The position numbers were made by a program, and so were the translations under genes. 64,000 nt of DNA from assembly GCA_963576725.1 (NCBI GenBank), contig OY755244.1, positions 35,690,609 through 35,754,608 on the forward strand, given 5' to 3'. Of the stretch, positions 45,116 through 58,300 are shown piece after piece; positions within the stretch are counted from its first letter, which is position 1; the number at the start of each line of letters is the position of its first letter. Under the pieces are notes generated by a model that was not told where the DNA came from, did no database searches, and saw nothing but the letters and a program-made list of their open reading frames with translations. The stretch is from Azorinus chamasolen (Eukaryota > Mollusca > Bivalvia > Cardiida > Solecurtidae).

Positions 45116-45346
45116 TTAACCCTTTCCTCCATAGGCTATTTTTAGATCCAACCTCTTTGAATAAATCTACCCAAAAGGAGCATTAACTAGAAAAAAGGAA
45201 AATTTTAGAATTGTGTTGCTATGAAACCATTGTGATAAATAGAGCATTTTACTCCTATAGGAGGAAATGCTCTATTTATCACAATGATTTCAAAAAGTGA
45301 CTTTTACAGAGGCATAGAAAGGCGTATTCATGGAGGAAAGGGTTAA
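45116..45346. mobile_element. Family-C TTAA MITE, intact
   Basis: TTAACCCTTTCCTCCATAGG to GGAGGAAAGGGTTAA, with the TTTACTCCTATAGGAGGAAA centre and AAATAGAGCAT/ATGCTCTATTT arms. Confidence 0.85.
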
Positions 45347-45379
45347 ACAGTTTCAAGAATGGCTCCTTTATTATACGGT

Positions 45380-46110
45380 ATATACCCCCGAAAAAAATTT
45401 GTTTGAGGGAATATACTGGAATTACCCTGCCCAGCAGGCGGGCAGGTGGTCTGCCTATCCGCATTTGAACATGGCGAACTCCTCCTTCAGTATGTGGGTA
45501 TGCACCCTTATCTGTAGCTCTGCAAGTGTTATGTAATAATGTAAACCCACTTGTGTTTGAAAGCAGTGTCTGGTCAGGATTTGCATTGTTTCCAGTGGTA
45601 GTGGAAAGTATACATTTTAACTCTTTTCTTGTTTAATATTCATGTAAGGAATAATGATATTATGAATACTATTAGTAAAAAAAAATATTATGGCATAGAA
45701 TGATAGGATGTTTTGGCTCAAGCATAAGCAGAGTAGACCCTGATCAGATGGGCCATGGCTCCTATAGGAGCCATCTGATCTGGGTCTAATCTGTTTGCTA
45801 ATGCATGAAAAGGGATATATTGATGTCTCTAAAACTTACTTGTTGAATCTATTGTGATAAGTAAAGTTTTTGCTCCTATGGAGCAAATGCTCTATTTATC
45901 ACAATGGTTTCAACCATAGGAGGACATGCTCTATTTATTGTAATGGATTCAATACAATAGTGTACACAATTAAAAAAAAAATCCTTTTTTGTTAGTAAAT
46001 GCTCCTTTTGGGTAGATTTATTCAAAGAGGTTGGATCTAAAGATAGCCTTTGGGGAAATCTGTTGAATCCTTTCAATGCTGAATTGTCGAAATGGAATGG
46101 TCTGTTGTTG
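45380..46110. repeat. Truncated TATACCCCC repeat, family-F and family-C parts
   Basis: TATACCCCCGAAAAAAATTTG at 45382; a family-F core at 45735-45790; a family-C element without left end at 45846-46060 that carries a duplicated CTCTATTTAT segment. Confidence 0.6.
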
Positions 46111-46119
46111 TGTAACATA

Positions 46120-46860
46120 TAAAGTTCATTTGGTGTGAAAGGGTATAATTATATTATAAATAGAAGATTTTGAATGACAAACAGTGCAGACCCTAATGAG
46201 AGGGCTACTTTAGGAACCCTCTGATCTGGGTCTACAATTGGTTGCGTTTGCATGAGGGAAACACTCGTTTCCTCCCATATTCAAAGAGTTGGTGTACATT
46301 TATATTTACACTTTACTTCATACATATTCAGGTAATATTTGACTTCATGTGAAATTGTATGGGCTGTGAAATAAGTGGCAGACAGTTTTATCACTTTATT
46401 TATTAAGCAAAGTGTAGAATAAAACAGCTCTTTCATGTGCTGTCTGATCTGGGTCTACTCTGTTTAAAATCATGGGATTATCACGTAAAGGATTAATTTA
46501 AGATTTTTGTTTTATGTTTAAGATAATTTGTGAAAGTTGTTTTTATCAATATTTATGTTGTACTGATAATTAAATGCTATGTTAGATAAATATATGTGCA
46601 ATAAAGTTTACTATGTTTAAAGTGAAAATCAGTTTTTCTATTTGTCTGTCTACAGGTGGCCATATGGAACTGACTTACCCCACGAAAATTCATGTAACAA
46701 ATAATCATGATTTGACATCATGAATATTAATTAGATTAATTGTTATAATACATGTAGTATGTGGACACAGGAAATTTTAGCCAAGACAGAACCTGTAGAA
46801 TTGTACCTATATCATATCATATAAGCAAACAGACACTATTCTTCCAGTTTACATCTTGAT
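46120..46860. other. MITE fragments, no gene
   Basis: Half-cores at 46185-46235 and 46430-46465. A GTGCAATAAAGTTTAC motif at 46597 is the nearest plus-strand AATAAA after CENPP, but it is 3.7 kb downstream and not convincing as its poly(A) site. Confidence 0.4.
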
Positions 46861-46863
46861 TAG

Positions 46864-47060
46864 TTAACCCATTCCCACTTAGGTTATTTTTAGACCTAAC
46901 CTCTGATGAAATCTACCAAAAACGAAATTTTCAAAATTCTGTAGTTCTGAAACCATTGTGATAAATAGAGAATTTGCTCCTTAGGAGCAAATGCTCTATT
47001 TATTACAATGGTTTCACAAAGTGACTTTTACAGAGGCGTCAATATGCGGGAATGGGTTAA
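46864..47060. mobile_element. Family-C TTAA MITE
   Basis: TTAACCCATTCCCACTTAGG to GCGGGAATGGGTTAA, centre AATTTGCTCCTTAGGAGCAA. Confidence 0.82.
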
Positions 47061-47540
47061 CTTAGTAAAAGTAGTGAAAATAATGCACCTCGTGATTATG
47101 CCTCACTTATTGTTGGAAGTAAATAAAAAGTCAGAAAGTAGATCCTTCGAAAGAAAGAGGTAATGCGAAAAATTGCAGACTCGGTTTTATATAACTAAAA
47201 GTATTGTTAGAAGTAAACCTTGTTATTTATATAGCAAGTCAGATTTTTTTTTTCAGAATTGTTCTACATGTATATGGAATTTTTGAGATCAGTTGGGTCT
47301 AGTATGATTTTATGAGTTATCTCCCTTTGGCCGTCATTGTCATATTGATTACCACCATTGAACGGTATAGTTAGTTTTATTTTGAATGCAATTTATATGT
47401 CGTAAGATCAGCAACTTGTTTATTTTCTATCTATCTATCTAGCTTTATGTCATCGTAAGAGGAAAGGTAAGGTGCAAATAACCACAGGTCCCGGTCTGGT
47501 TGACAAATTTTATCCGATCTACCGGTTTCGACCTTATTCA

Positions 47541-47719
47541 GGGTCCATGCTTATAAAGCTTTTAGTTGAGTCTGAGTTTCGTTCTCAGGCTTTTGATTGG
47601 TCAGATTTGAGTTCTCAAGCTTTTGATTGGTCAGATTTGAGCCAAAGGCTCAAATCTGACCAATCAAAAGCTTGAGAACGATCTCAGACTCAACTAAAAG
47701 CTTTATAAGCATGGACCCC
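47541..47719. mobile_element. Palindromic MITE, family J
   Basis: GGGTCCATGCTTATAAAGC to GCTTTATAAGCATGGACCC, with two GATTGGTCAGATTTGAG units in the left arm against one on the right. Confidence 0.82.
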
Positions 47720-47789
47720 GGTCTTCGTCAGATAGCTTTATGTCAGTCCAGTAACTGCTGCTGGTGCACGGTCCAACAAATAAGATCAT

Positions 47790-48430
47790 TATTAACCCTT
47801 AAAGTGCGGGAACCAAATCTATCGGACCTTTGTAAACAATGTAGACCCAAATCAAAGGGCTCCTAAGGAGCCATTTGATCTGGGTCTGCACTATCTTAAA
47901 AATCATTTTCAATGGTAAATTTTGACACTTGTTAATTTTGTAACATTTGTTATAATATTCAGAAAAGGGGGGGGTCCAGTTTTAATTATTTCACAGCTTA
48001 CGGGTAAAGTACTGGTCATTCAATTCAACCTTTACTCCATGATTTAATAACTTATGACATCATGAATATTTATTAGATTATTATTTAATAGCACATGAAT
48101 ATAGGAAATTTTGACCATGGCAGAAAGAGATGAATCCGATTTATACTACCCTATAAGCAAACAGCAGACCCTTTACCTCGTGAATATCCACATACAAAAT
48201 ACATTTAGTGACTTATGAAAGTCAATTTGCTGAAGTTCTGTAATAAGTTAATAACATTTATTTATTTATAACAATGGCAGTTTTGACAATGATAGAAATT
48301 GAAGAATCAAATCTGTATTTTCCCATAAAAACAGCAGGCCCTGATCAGCTGGCTCCTACATGAGCCGTCTGATCTGGATCTACGAGTTTACATAGTTGTT
48401 AAAAGGCTTTCTAAAGGTAAAGGGTTAAAA
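47790..48430. repeat. Family-H and family-F remnants
   Basis: Core GTAGACCCAAATCAAAGG…TTGATCTGGGTCTGC at 47840; further family-F fragments around 48060, 48170 and 48330-48390. TTTATT at 48257-48262 and 48261-48266 (AATAAA on the minus strand) is a plausible poly(A) signal for the next gene. Confidence 0.55.
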
Positions 48431-48526
48431 AAACTCGAGCACAAAATGACCGCGTCCTTCAGATTTGAAGGGATCTCTAATATTAGTTTTGTTCTTCATG
48501 GGCACATGTATACATGTATACACGTT

Positions 48527-49386
48527 TCACATCTGGAAGACTTGTACAATGCTAGTGTGCAACTCTGAGATTATTAGCCTCTTGCTGATGACGTCCATCG
48601 CCACACAGCACGGCCTGTCCAGATTGTTAGTGTGCCCCAAAGCCGTAGAACTGTCACTACCGTCCAGGGACACCTGCACCAGGCAACTGGCCTCTTCCAG
48701 ACACACATACACGTTCCTGTTGTCTGTCACAAGACCGCTTGCATTCTTCATCTCCTGGCTCTCATACTGAAATATCACACGTCCGTCTAACCCAAGGGCG
48801 ACAACTCTATTAGCCTTGTCGGTAACGTATACAGTCCCTCCAGAAGGACTTATGGCAAGGTATTTGGGGTATTTGGTCAATGTATTGTCAGTCAAGCTAC
48901 ACTGGGGATAGATCATGGATATGATATGTCCAGTTGTGTCTAGTATATGTATACATGAAGGCGAATCCTTTTCTGGTACAACAAGGGCAAATAACTCATG
49001 GTTCAGATATTCTATCCCCCAGTACTTTACCGCAGTGTCCGCAAATTTCAAAAGCTTCAGTTCCTTTTTCAGATCCACAAATGCCAATTTACGTTTAACT
49101 GGAAGTGTACAGACTGCTGTGATTTTGTCGATGACTGTGACGTCAGCAAGGTCTGCGACAATTAGAGAATTCAGGGGTGTTAACTCTTGGGAGAATATTT
49201 TCAGCCTTTCGTTATTTCTGTCACAGACAAGAATTCGACTGTCCCACGTGAATGCCAGACCTGTTACACTTGGGTACTGTAAATCCTCAAAAATGCGAGT
49301 TGAGAAAGAAGTGACATGATCGATTTTCTTGTCCAATATATGCGCACGTGTATTGTCCTGTTGCGGGGTTGCTCTTTCAAAAAATT
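48527..49386 (-). CDS. B-box/NHL gene exon 4 with stop codon
   Basis: Acceptor CTTAAATTTCAG. Opens FFERATPQQDNTRAHILDKK and runs through the propeller to VQVFQM and TGA. There is no ATG at the start, which fits an internal exon. Confidence 0.9.
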
Positions 49387-52300
49387 CTGAAATTTAAGAA
49401 TGTCAAACTTAAAAGTTCTTCATCGACCATTAAAATTATTCCTATTATTAGTCTTATCCTGGGTTTTGAAGACAAATGGTAGCTTAATGCAGGATGGAGC
49501 TTTCTGCATTTTTTTCGCCAAGCATTAAGCAACCACCTGCTCTTATCGACCTCTATGTTTATTCATAGTATTGTTACAAGACGAAGTATTGTCATAGCCT
49601 CTGTGATGCTGTGTACCCTTGTTACCCACATGCAAAAGGATTACCCTTTTCTCCATGAATATTCATGTTAGACATAATATTAAGTTCAGGTGCGGATCCA
49701 GGATTTGGGAGGGGGGGGTAGAAATTTTTTTTTGAGGGGTGGGCGTAGATTTTTATGTTTAATGACATAAATAAATAGTGTGTTTGTAATACATGTTGAA
49801 AAAGAGCTTAATTGGGTGAGGGAAATAAAACACTCCTACTGAATCATTGTTTTATTGGTTTTAGTAGATACAGTAAAACCTCTCTGTAACGACAACTAAA
49901 TTACATCCATTATTTTGTGTTAAAGGCAAGTGGCTGCTTAAAGCAAGCTGAAAGTAAGACAGACCTACGGGAGCGTTCTGTTTTACTTCCACCTTGCTTT
50001 AAGCAGCCACCTGCTCTAAATACCAACTAGTTAACACCATTTAGTGGTCGTTATAGAGAGGTTTTACTGTATATAGATCTAAAATATTACTAAAAAGAAT
50101 TGTTTTGGCAAGTTTGTTTTGTTTTTGTTTGTTTGTTGTTGTTGTTGTTGGGTTTGGTTGTTTTTTTTGGTGGGGGGGGGGGCGTACACCGGCTCCGCCC
50201 CGCTTTAAATCCGCGCCTGAAGTTGCTGAAGTTTTATAATGGCATCATGAATAAGGGACTGTTTACCATGACAGAAATTGTACTACATTGTGTCTATTGT
50301 GTCTTGTGTACTAATTGGGTCTACATTGTACTGGTATGTTATTTCATAAGCAAACAGAGCAGACCCTGATCAGATGGCTCCTACAGGAGCCATCTGATCA
50401 GGGTCTACTCTGTTTGCAAAGTTATGAAAAGGCATCCATATGAAGTAAAGTGTTAAGTATATATAATTACTCGACCAACGTTATATCACGTGCCACGTAC
50501 ATAACTTGCCCAACACGCTGCCCACGTGCCACGTACCTTTGTAGCTCTCCTCCTCATACACAGGAACAATCTGTTTGGCTGACTCTTTGTGCATCTCGTT
50601 GATGTCGATGATCTTATGGGAGCTGACAGCCAGGTGAGCAGCGGTACAGGCACTAGGGGATAATCAAAGTAATCAAATTACTGTTAGAATATGATTATAC
50701 CTGTTGTTCAGTGTGCTTTTGCATAGCCAGTTTATTTGCTCGTTAATTGTATTTTCATAACCGACTAAATTATTTATCGTATTTCAGTAAAATGAATAAT
50801 GATTCCTTGGGGATTCCTGTCATTCAATATGTGGGGCTTATTTCGACAACTTACTCCTATAGGAACCATCTGATCAGGGTCTGCTCTATTTGTTTATGGA
50901 ATAATATACTCAAAATAAAATTAAGCTGTTTGCATCTACCTAAACCCTTTACTTGCTACCTTAACCCTTATCCCGCTACCCTTATTCCCGATTCCACTTC
51001 CTTAACAATGACACCACAACCTGTACCATTATCCCACCACCTTACCCAGCTTCTCTAACCCTTATATCTGTATTTGCGTCATGACTCTTTTAAGGTAGTG
51101 GGATAGTGGTTAAGGTAGTGTGATGACAGTTAAGGAAGTGGGATCAGGGTTAAGGTAGTGATATAAGGGTAACTGGTTAATGTACTTGGATAACGGTTAA
51201 GGTAGTGGGATAGTGGTTAAAGGTCAAGTAAACAGATTGGGTTTTCGTCAAATTCTGATAGTATACAGTTAGTTAAACATCAAACTTTAGAAAATTCTTA
51301 CCGTTTTTATCTAGTTTTGATTTAAATCGAGTTTTTATTGTACCGCGAACCGTGTATTTTGAAAATCGATACATGATTATCTCCCTTGCGTGACGTCACT
51401 TGTGATGCTCGCCAGTCAGGGGTCCCATTGAGAGGGAGGAATGTACACAGAAACTTAACCTTTTCCTTTAAATTAACGCCTCTGCAAACAAAGTAGATCC
51501 AGATCAGAGCCTACAGGAACAGTCTAATTAGGGTCTGTTCTGTTTGCTTGCAAAATTAGATCAAATCCGACTCCTAATTTTCTATAAATACCCAAATTAT
51601 TTTCACACTTTTCCAGACATTACGTCCATGGATTAGCCATAGAAAGTGACACTTTATCGAGTAGGGGAAACTATTTATGGGGTGTGATGTTTATTTTAGG
51701 TGTGAAATACAATGATACTTAAAATTAAACACACATTTTTTATCTTAAACCTTCTCTTGCCTTTTACCCATGCCCTGTTGTATAATTACATATAGCTTCA
51801 CTGTGTACACGTATTTCGCTATGCAATCACTTCTGTAAATCAACTTGTAAATAGTGCAGACCCTGATGAGACAGCTCCTGCAGGTTTTCACTATTTACAG
51901 GTATATTGACGTGAATAGCAAGCGAATGGTTAAAACTTACTTTACCTGTCAGTGAATTAACAGTATTCATAAACTATAATTTAAAAAGAGGATGAGGTTA
52001 GAACCAAGACCATTAGCAAATAGTGTAGATTCAGATCAGAGGGACCATTTGGGTCCCGCCCATAAGTTGGGTCCAAACAACTTTTAGACAGAACCAGACA
52101 ACTTTAGATGAATTTCATATTTAGGCAAAGTGGGTTCAGATGAAATGGGACGTTCTCGTTAAGTAACATAGTACTATGTATAAATGTGCGTACAAATGTA
52201 CTTTAGAAAAAAAAGAAATTCCACCAAAATGCAGAAAAATAGAAAATTATTTATTTATTTATTTTACTTTAATATTTGCAATACCAAAAATGATGCATTA

Positions 52301-55300
52301 CTTTCGGGAAATCGAGTAAAGGTTGAACTACCAAAATATGCATTTTGTTGGGAAAATGAGAAAAAGGTGGGTCTTGATAATAAATGGTTGTCAGTCTTGA
52401 AGAATGACTAATTTTTTTTTTAATATATTCATGTTTCTAAAGCTTGTGAATTATGTTTAAATGACTGGACCCACTACAAATAAAAATGTCTATAAAACAA
52501 ATATGGTCAACATATTAAAACTGTTACTACATTTTTCTTTATCATAATTTTACAGTATACTCGTATGCGCAATTTAATTATGGTTTGTATTACATGTATA
52601 TGGAAACAACAGTAAACATAACCATTAGAATTTCTCTGCATGTATGAATGAATGTGTTAAATGGCCTTAGGCCATATTGTACTAAGCCATATTACACAAA
52701 AAATGCCCCATGCAGGGTCAGTCGCCAGATGTCAGTTATCATAGTGGCCTTTAGGATTATTGCAAGGCCATAAAACCCGCTTCCTGTATATTACGTATTG
52801 TTGCATTCCTTTATGTAGCTGTGGTAACTTGTCAAAAGAATCAATCATTGCGGTCATGGTGCCTCAAAGTTAGTTTTGGGCAAAATGTAGGTAATAATCA
52901 GTAAAACTATAATTATAAAACGCATCCAATGAACAATTCCGTAAATTACAGTAATCCAGAATGACGTTTTTCCTATGGATTTATGGTCAAAATTGTCCAT
53001 GTTCAAAAATTGCAAAAGGATCATATTTATGATAAACTATTTCCCTGATGAAAAAATATGTGTGAGTAAATCACTTCACGAATATAAACCCTTCATTCCA
53101 CGTGCCTGTTTATGCAAATGCAAACATAGTAGACCCTGATCAAACGTATTGAAATAAATTTACAAACAGAGTAGATCAAGATCAGACAGATTCTGATCAG
53201 GTTCTTGTCGATTTGCTTATGAAATAATATACCGGTAGGTCTCATATATCATTAACTCTCCATGAAATAATTATTTCTTACACGAATATTCATGAAGAAG
53301 ATCTAAAGGCTTTTTTCACAATGTTAACTTTTCAAATAGATCATTGGCTCTGACAGATCAATTAGGATTAGATCAACAAAATTTCGCAAGCAAACAGAGC
53401 AGAACCTGATCAGACAGCTCTTACAGGAACTGTCCGATCTGGATCTACTCTATTTGCAAACGCGCGTGAAGCCGTTTATATAAGAAGAGAAGGATTGGGA
53501 AATTGATTTTAAAGCAAATTAGGTGTCTGCTGCCAGCAGTGCTAAATCGTGTTTATTAATCATTTTTTCTCTTAAGAATATTTATTAAAGATTTCATGAC
53601 CTCATGAATATTCATTACAGGGATTACAGAGACGCTAGACAACCCTGGTCGAATCTAAAGACAAAAGTCTTCGGACTAAGCAATCAGAGCATATCCTGAT
53701 CAGACCGTTCCTGCGTGATTTGGGTTTACGCTGTTAACAAAACGTTTGTATAGAATAATTTTCCACGAAGAAAAAGCCCATTGACCTGCAGTGCTAGACC
53801 TAAGTCACATTTATAACAGAATGTAGCATATATACTTTTTTATAATTGTAGACCCAAGTCATCCACTGCATCTCTAGTATAAATTTCACGGAAAACAGCC
53901 ATCGAGACAAAATGTAAATCGCATCACATTTTCTTGAACTTTTCGTCTTTTGGTAATTTAAATAATCCTATTTAGTCTCTGTTGGATTAGGAACTACACC
54001 CATAGGCAGGGATACGCCCATAGGTAGCACAAATTGCCATTTTAGCACTCAAAACGAAGCAGAAGTTCATTACGTGCGATTCTTTTCTATACGATATCTA
54101 GTTCGACATTTATAGCGAATGTCACAAGTGACGTCATCACAAGGGAGATAAGCGAACGACCAAAATCAGCCAGTGCTTACTTATCGGTGATATATGACAC
54201 CTGCTATGTGCGATATGACTGTATTTTTTTTTGTTTTCGAAACTTCGTCGTACAAGATACCCATTTGTCAAATATTTACGAAAAAGTGTCCTACCTGTTT
54301 ACTTGACGTAGTGTGATGACAGTTAAGGAAGTGGGATCAGGGTTAAGGTAGTGGTATAAGGGTTAATGTAGTTGGATAACGGTTAAGGGTGTTGGCTAAT
54401 GGTTAGGGTAGTGATGTCAGGGTTAAGGTAGTGGGATAAGGGTTGAGGTAGTGGGATAATGCTTAGGGTAGTGATGTCAGGGTTAATGTAGTGGGATAAC
54501 GGTTAAGGGAGTGGATAATGGTTAGGGTAGTGATGTCAGGGTTAAAGTCGTGGGATAAGGGTTGAGGTAGTGGGATATTGGTTAAGGTAATGGGAAAATG
54601 GTTAAGGTATTGGGGTCAGGTTTATGGTAGTGGGATAACGATAGTGGGGTCAGTGTCAATTTAGTCGAATAAGGGTTATGGTAGTCGGGTCAGGGTTAAG
54701 GGAGTGGGATAGCAGTTTAGGTATTTGGATAACAGTTAATGTTATGGGATAAGTGTAAAGGTAATGGGACCATGGTTAAGGTAGTGGGATAAGGGTTAAG
54801 GAAGTGGGATAAGGGTTAAGGAAGTGGGATAAGGGTTAAGGAATACCTAAACTATATAGACATTGACCGGTCACAGAAGCGGCGTCATTAGTGCCTGCAC
54901 TCTTTTGTAAATGCAATATGCAGATTATATTTACTAGTGTTTAAAAAGGTTCAGTGCTGAATACCTGTAAATACCTACCCGCAAAGGTACTCAACACAGT
55001 CCAGGCATACGCCATATGCTTGTTCTTGTGTACCACCGTACATGCAGGGGCCGCACACTGTCTTCCTGTCCACTGTCACCTCCTCCATCCGATGTTTCCT
55101 TGGGTCAAATAATTGGACCTTTTGTATGTTGCGTGTTTTGCTGGTCTTTTCTGAAATCCAGAAATAGTTACTGTGTATACAGTGCTCCCTCTCTACAACG
55201 ACACCCTTTGGGATACGAATATTGTATGTGTTGTTCAGAGGGAGTTGTTATAGGGAGGGAAAATCAAACATAATTAGCTTGTTTGCAGATCTCCAGATAA

Positions 55301-58300
55301 TGTGCATTTCGAGAACTAAAACCGTTATGCCTCAATCAAACCCTATGTTGTGACCACTCTTTAGAATCGTCACAAAGTGACGATTCTAAAAAGTGGTCAC
55401 AACATAGGGTTTGATGGAGGCATAAAGAAAATACGATGGAATTTCTGGAGTCTTGTTTCGGAAACAGTGACATGCGTTGTTGTAAGGAGGGAATCGTTAT
55501 TGAGGGGGCTGTTGTAGGGAGGGAACACTGTAGCTATGCATACAACAAACCTCTGTATAATGAGACCACTCAAAAGATGTCTAATTACATGTGTATGAGG
55601 TTTTAACCCCTGACTCTATATATACACGGGTGCCTCCGTGGCCGAGTGGTTATGGTCTTGGACTGACAATCGCTTAGCCCCTCGCCGCTGTGGGTTCGAA
55701 TCCCATTGTGGACATTTGGATTTTTCATGTGAGGAAGCCTTCCAGCTGGCTTGCGGTAGTAGGTAGGTCAGTGGTTCTAGTTGGATGCTGTTCTGTGCAC
55801 GGAACAAATTGCAGAGGTTCTTCTGTGCACGGAACAAATTGCATTGTTTCGTGCACAGAAGAACCTCTGCGAGTCTTCCTCCACCTGTAATTAGCTGGAC
55901 GTCGTGATATGACTGAAATACTGTTAAAACGACGTAAAATCCGATAAAAACCAAACCAAACTATAAATATATCTTTCTACGCTTTTGCAAACAGAGAAGA
56001 CCCAAATCAGGGTCTGCTTTGTTTGCTTATGAAATAATATAGATATGATTCTACAGTTTCTGCCTTGATCAAACTGTCTTGTGTTCATATGCCACTATAA
56101 AATGTCAGCTAATTAATATTCATGTCATTATTTCTTACGTTAATATTCATGGAGCAAAGGGTTAAGACAGGTTGTAGCTTAAAATCAATGCAGGATGAAA
56201 TTTATGCTTAACCCATTCCCTCATATTGACGACTCTGTAAAAGTCACTTTGTGAAACCATTGTGATAAATAGAGCATTTGCTCCTATAGGAGCAAATTCT
56301 GTATTTATCACAATGGTTTCAACCTACAAAATTGTAAAAAAATCCGTTTCTCTAGTTCATGCTCCTTTTCGGTAGATTCATTCAAAGAGGTTGTATCTAA
56401 AAATAGCCTATGAGGTAATGGGTTAATACTGACTTGCGGTAGGATTGTGGTTCTACTTAGTTATTAATTATGCAAATTGTTCCAAGCACAGAAACACCTC
56501 TGGGGGTTTGTTCCATCTGTAATTGCATGGACTTCGCGATATAACTGAAATATTGCTAAAGTCGAGGTAACACCCCCCCCCCCCCGATATAAACAGAGTT
56601 TACGCCTAGCTCTACACTGTTAAGAACAGAGGTTCAGCTAAGATGCGTAAAGTAAAACATTTTCAATAATAACTTCTTTATTTCTCCACCAAACCCTATG
56701 TTGTGACCTTTCTTTGGAAGCGTCTATCCGAGACGATTCTAAAGAGTGGTCACAACATAGAGTTTGGTGGAGAAATGATGATTTTAGTATTTGAGTACGC
56801 ACCTTTATAGATCTGTTGCTCTGTAAGAATATTGAAATAAATGACTGTGCCCTTATTCTATTTACCTCGACCGCATGTGTTGGGTTTGAGCCAGGACTAG
56901 TGGCTAGCAATCTCTACAACGATATTACTTCCACATTTGTCTGTGTCGTGTTGACACGTATTAGATTACAGATGGGGGCCATAGTGATTTTTTTTATTTG
57001 AAATCAACTCTGTTGACGAGCTTCTGATAACCTATGCAAACAGTCTAGATTTGAATCACAGGGGTCTGGACCGCTTCTTGGGGGGTCTATATGTACTATA
57101 TATATATAGTACATATAGACCCCCATGAAGCGGTCCAGACCCCTGTGAGTTGAATTAGGCGGCTCCAAACTGTTTTACTACTTTGATTTTGATTTTCAAA
57201 GAAATTTATACATGAAAGTACTGTAGAATCTGTCTTAATCCTTTCCTTCATATAAACGTGTTTTCACGCATTTGCAAACAGAGAAGATCCATATCAGACG
57301 GCTCCTACAGGAGCCGTCTGATCTGGGTCTGCTCTGTTTACCTATAGAATTTGGTAGATATGCTTCTTTAGTTCAAAAAATGGCAACAATGTTCCACCGT
57401 CCATTTTTCACTATAACTATTTTGTCCATGAATATTCAGTAGGTATTAAAATTTGGAATAAACAGAACAGGGAAAGGGTTAAGCGGTCATAAAAAAGAGG
57501 TCTAATTGTGGGTCTTTACGGAAGGAGGTAGCTTAATGCATGTCAAAAGTAATGCAGAGAGCTTCTATAAGAGCTTTCTGCATTACACTTGCCATGCATT
57601 AAGCAACCACCTGCTCTTCAATATTCTGATGTTCAATAAGTGAATGACAAGTACTACTGTAGTTTAATTTCTCTATGAAATTTGAGATGATCAATTATGA
57701 AATTTCATAAATGTTCATTTCTGAAAACGTCAGCAATACGTGCCTGCTTCAGTTTACAACTTACATTTTTTATCTTCAAAACATTAGTGGCAGTGCAAAC
57801 AGTTCATGTATTCGGTACTGTCAGCATTTAGTGAAGTTTACAAATTAACCTGATCAATAAGATTTCATCTGTGACCCTGTTGAAATAAGTATTCATGTAA
57901 TGTTTTGGAGTAAGGTAAATGCAACAATTCACATAAACTGCATTTCGAGGGCTTGGTGCAAAACTATTGTAACTCCTTCACTTTGTGAAGGAGTTACAAT
58001 AGTTTTGCACCAAGCCCTCGATTTATAGTTTCATTTTCGTAGACCAAAAAAATAGAATCATATAAATGACACACTTCTCAGATTCTTTAGGTGCATGTGT
58101 TTAACCCCCTTTTTACGCATTTGCAAACAGAATAGACCCAGATCAGACATATCTTGTACGAGCTCTGATCAGTGTCTGCTCTGTTTGCTTATGAAGTAAT
58201 ATATACAGATCTGATTCTACAGTTTACGCAATGGCCGAACATTCACTTGTTCTTATGCCATTCAGGCACGTAGCTAGCGGTACGCACGCCCGTAACGTCA

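Larger units (their letters stand above)
49639..50456. mobile_element. Family-F MITE holding a nested double insertion
   Basis: Left part CCATGAATATTCATGTTAG ends at 49686; the right part resumes at 50220 with TTTTATAATGGCATCATG, then core CAGATGGCTCCTACAGGAGC and AAGTGTTAA. The compound element 49687-50219 is inside. Confidence 0.78.

Noticed and set aside
46597..46612. AATAAA as the CENPP poly(A) signal
   Set aside because: It is 3.7 kb past the stop with no supporting downstream element.
48915..49319. 134-codon plus-strand frame
   Set aside because: Shadow of the NHL exon on the opposite strand.
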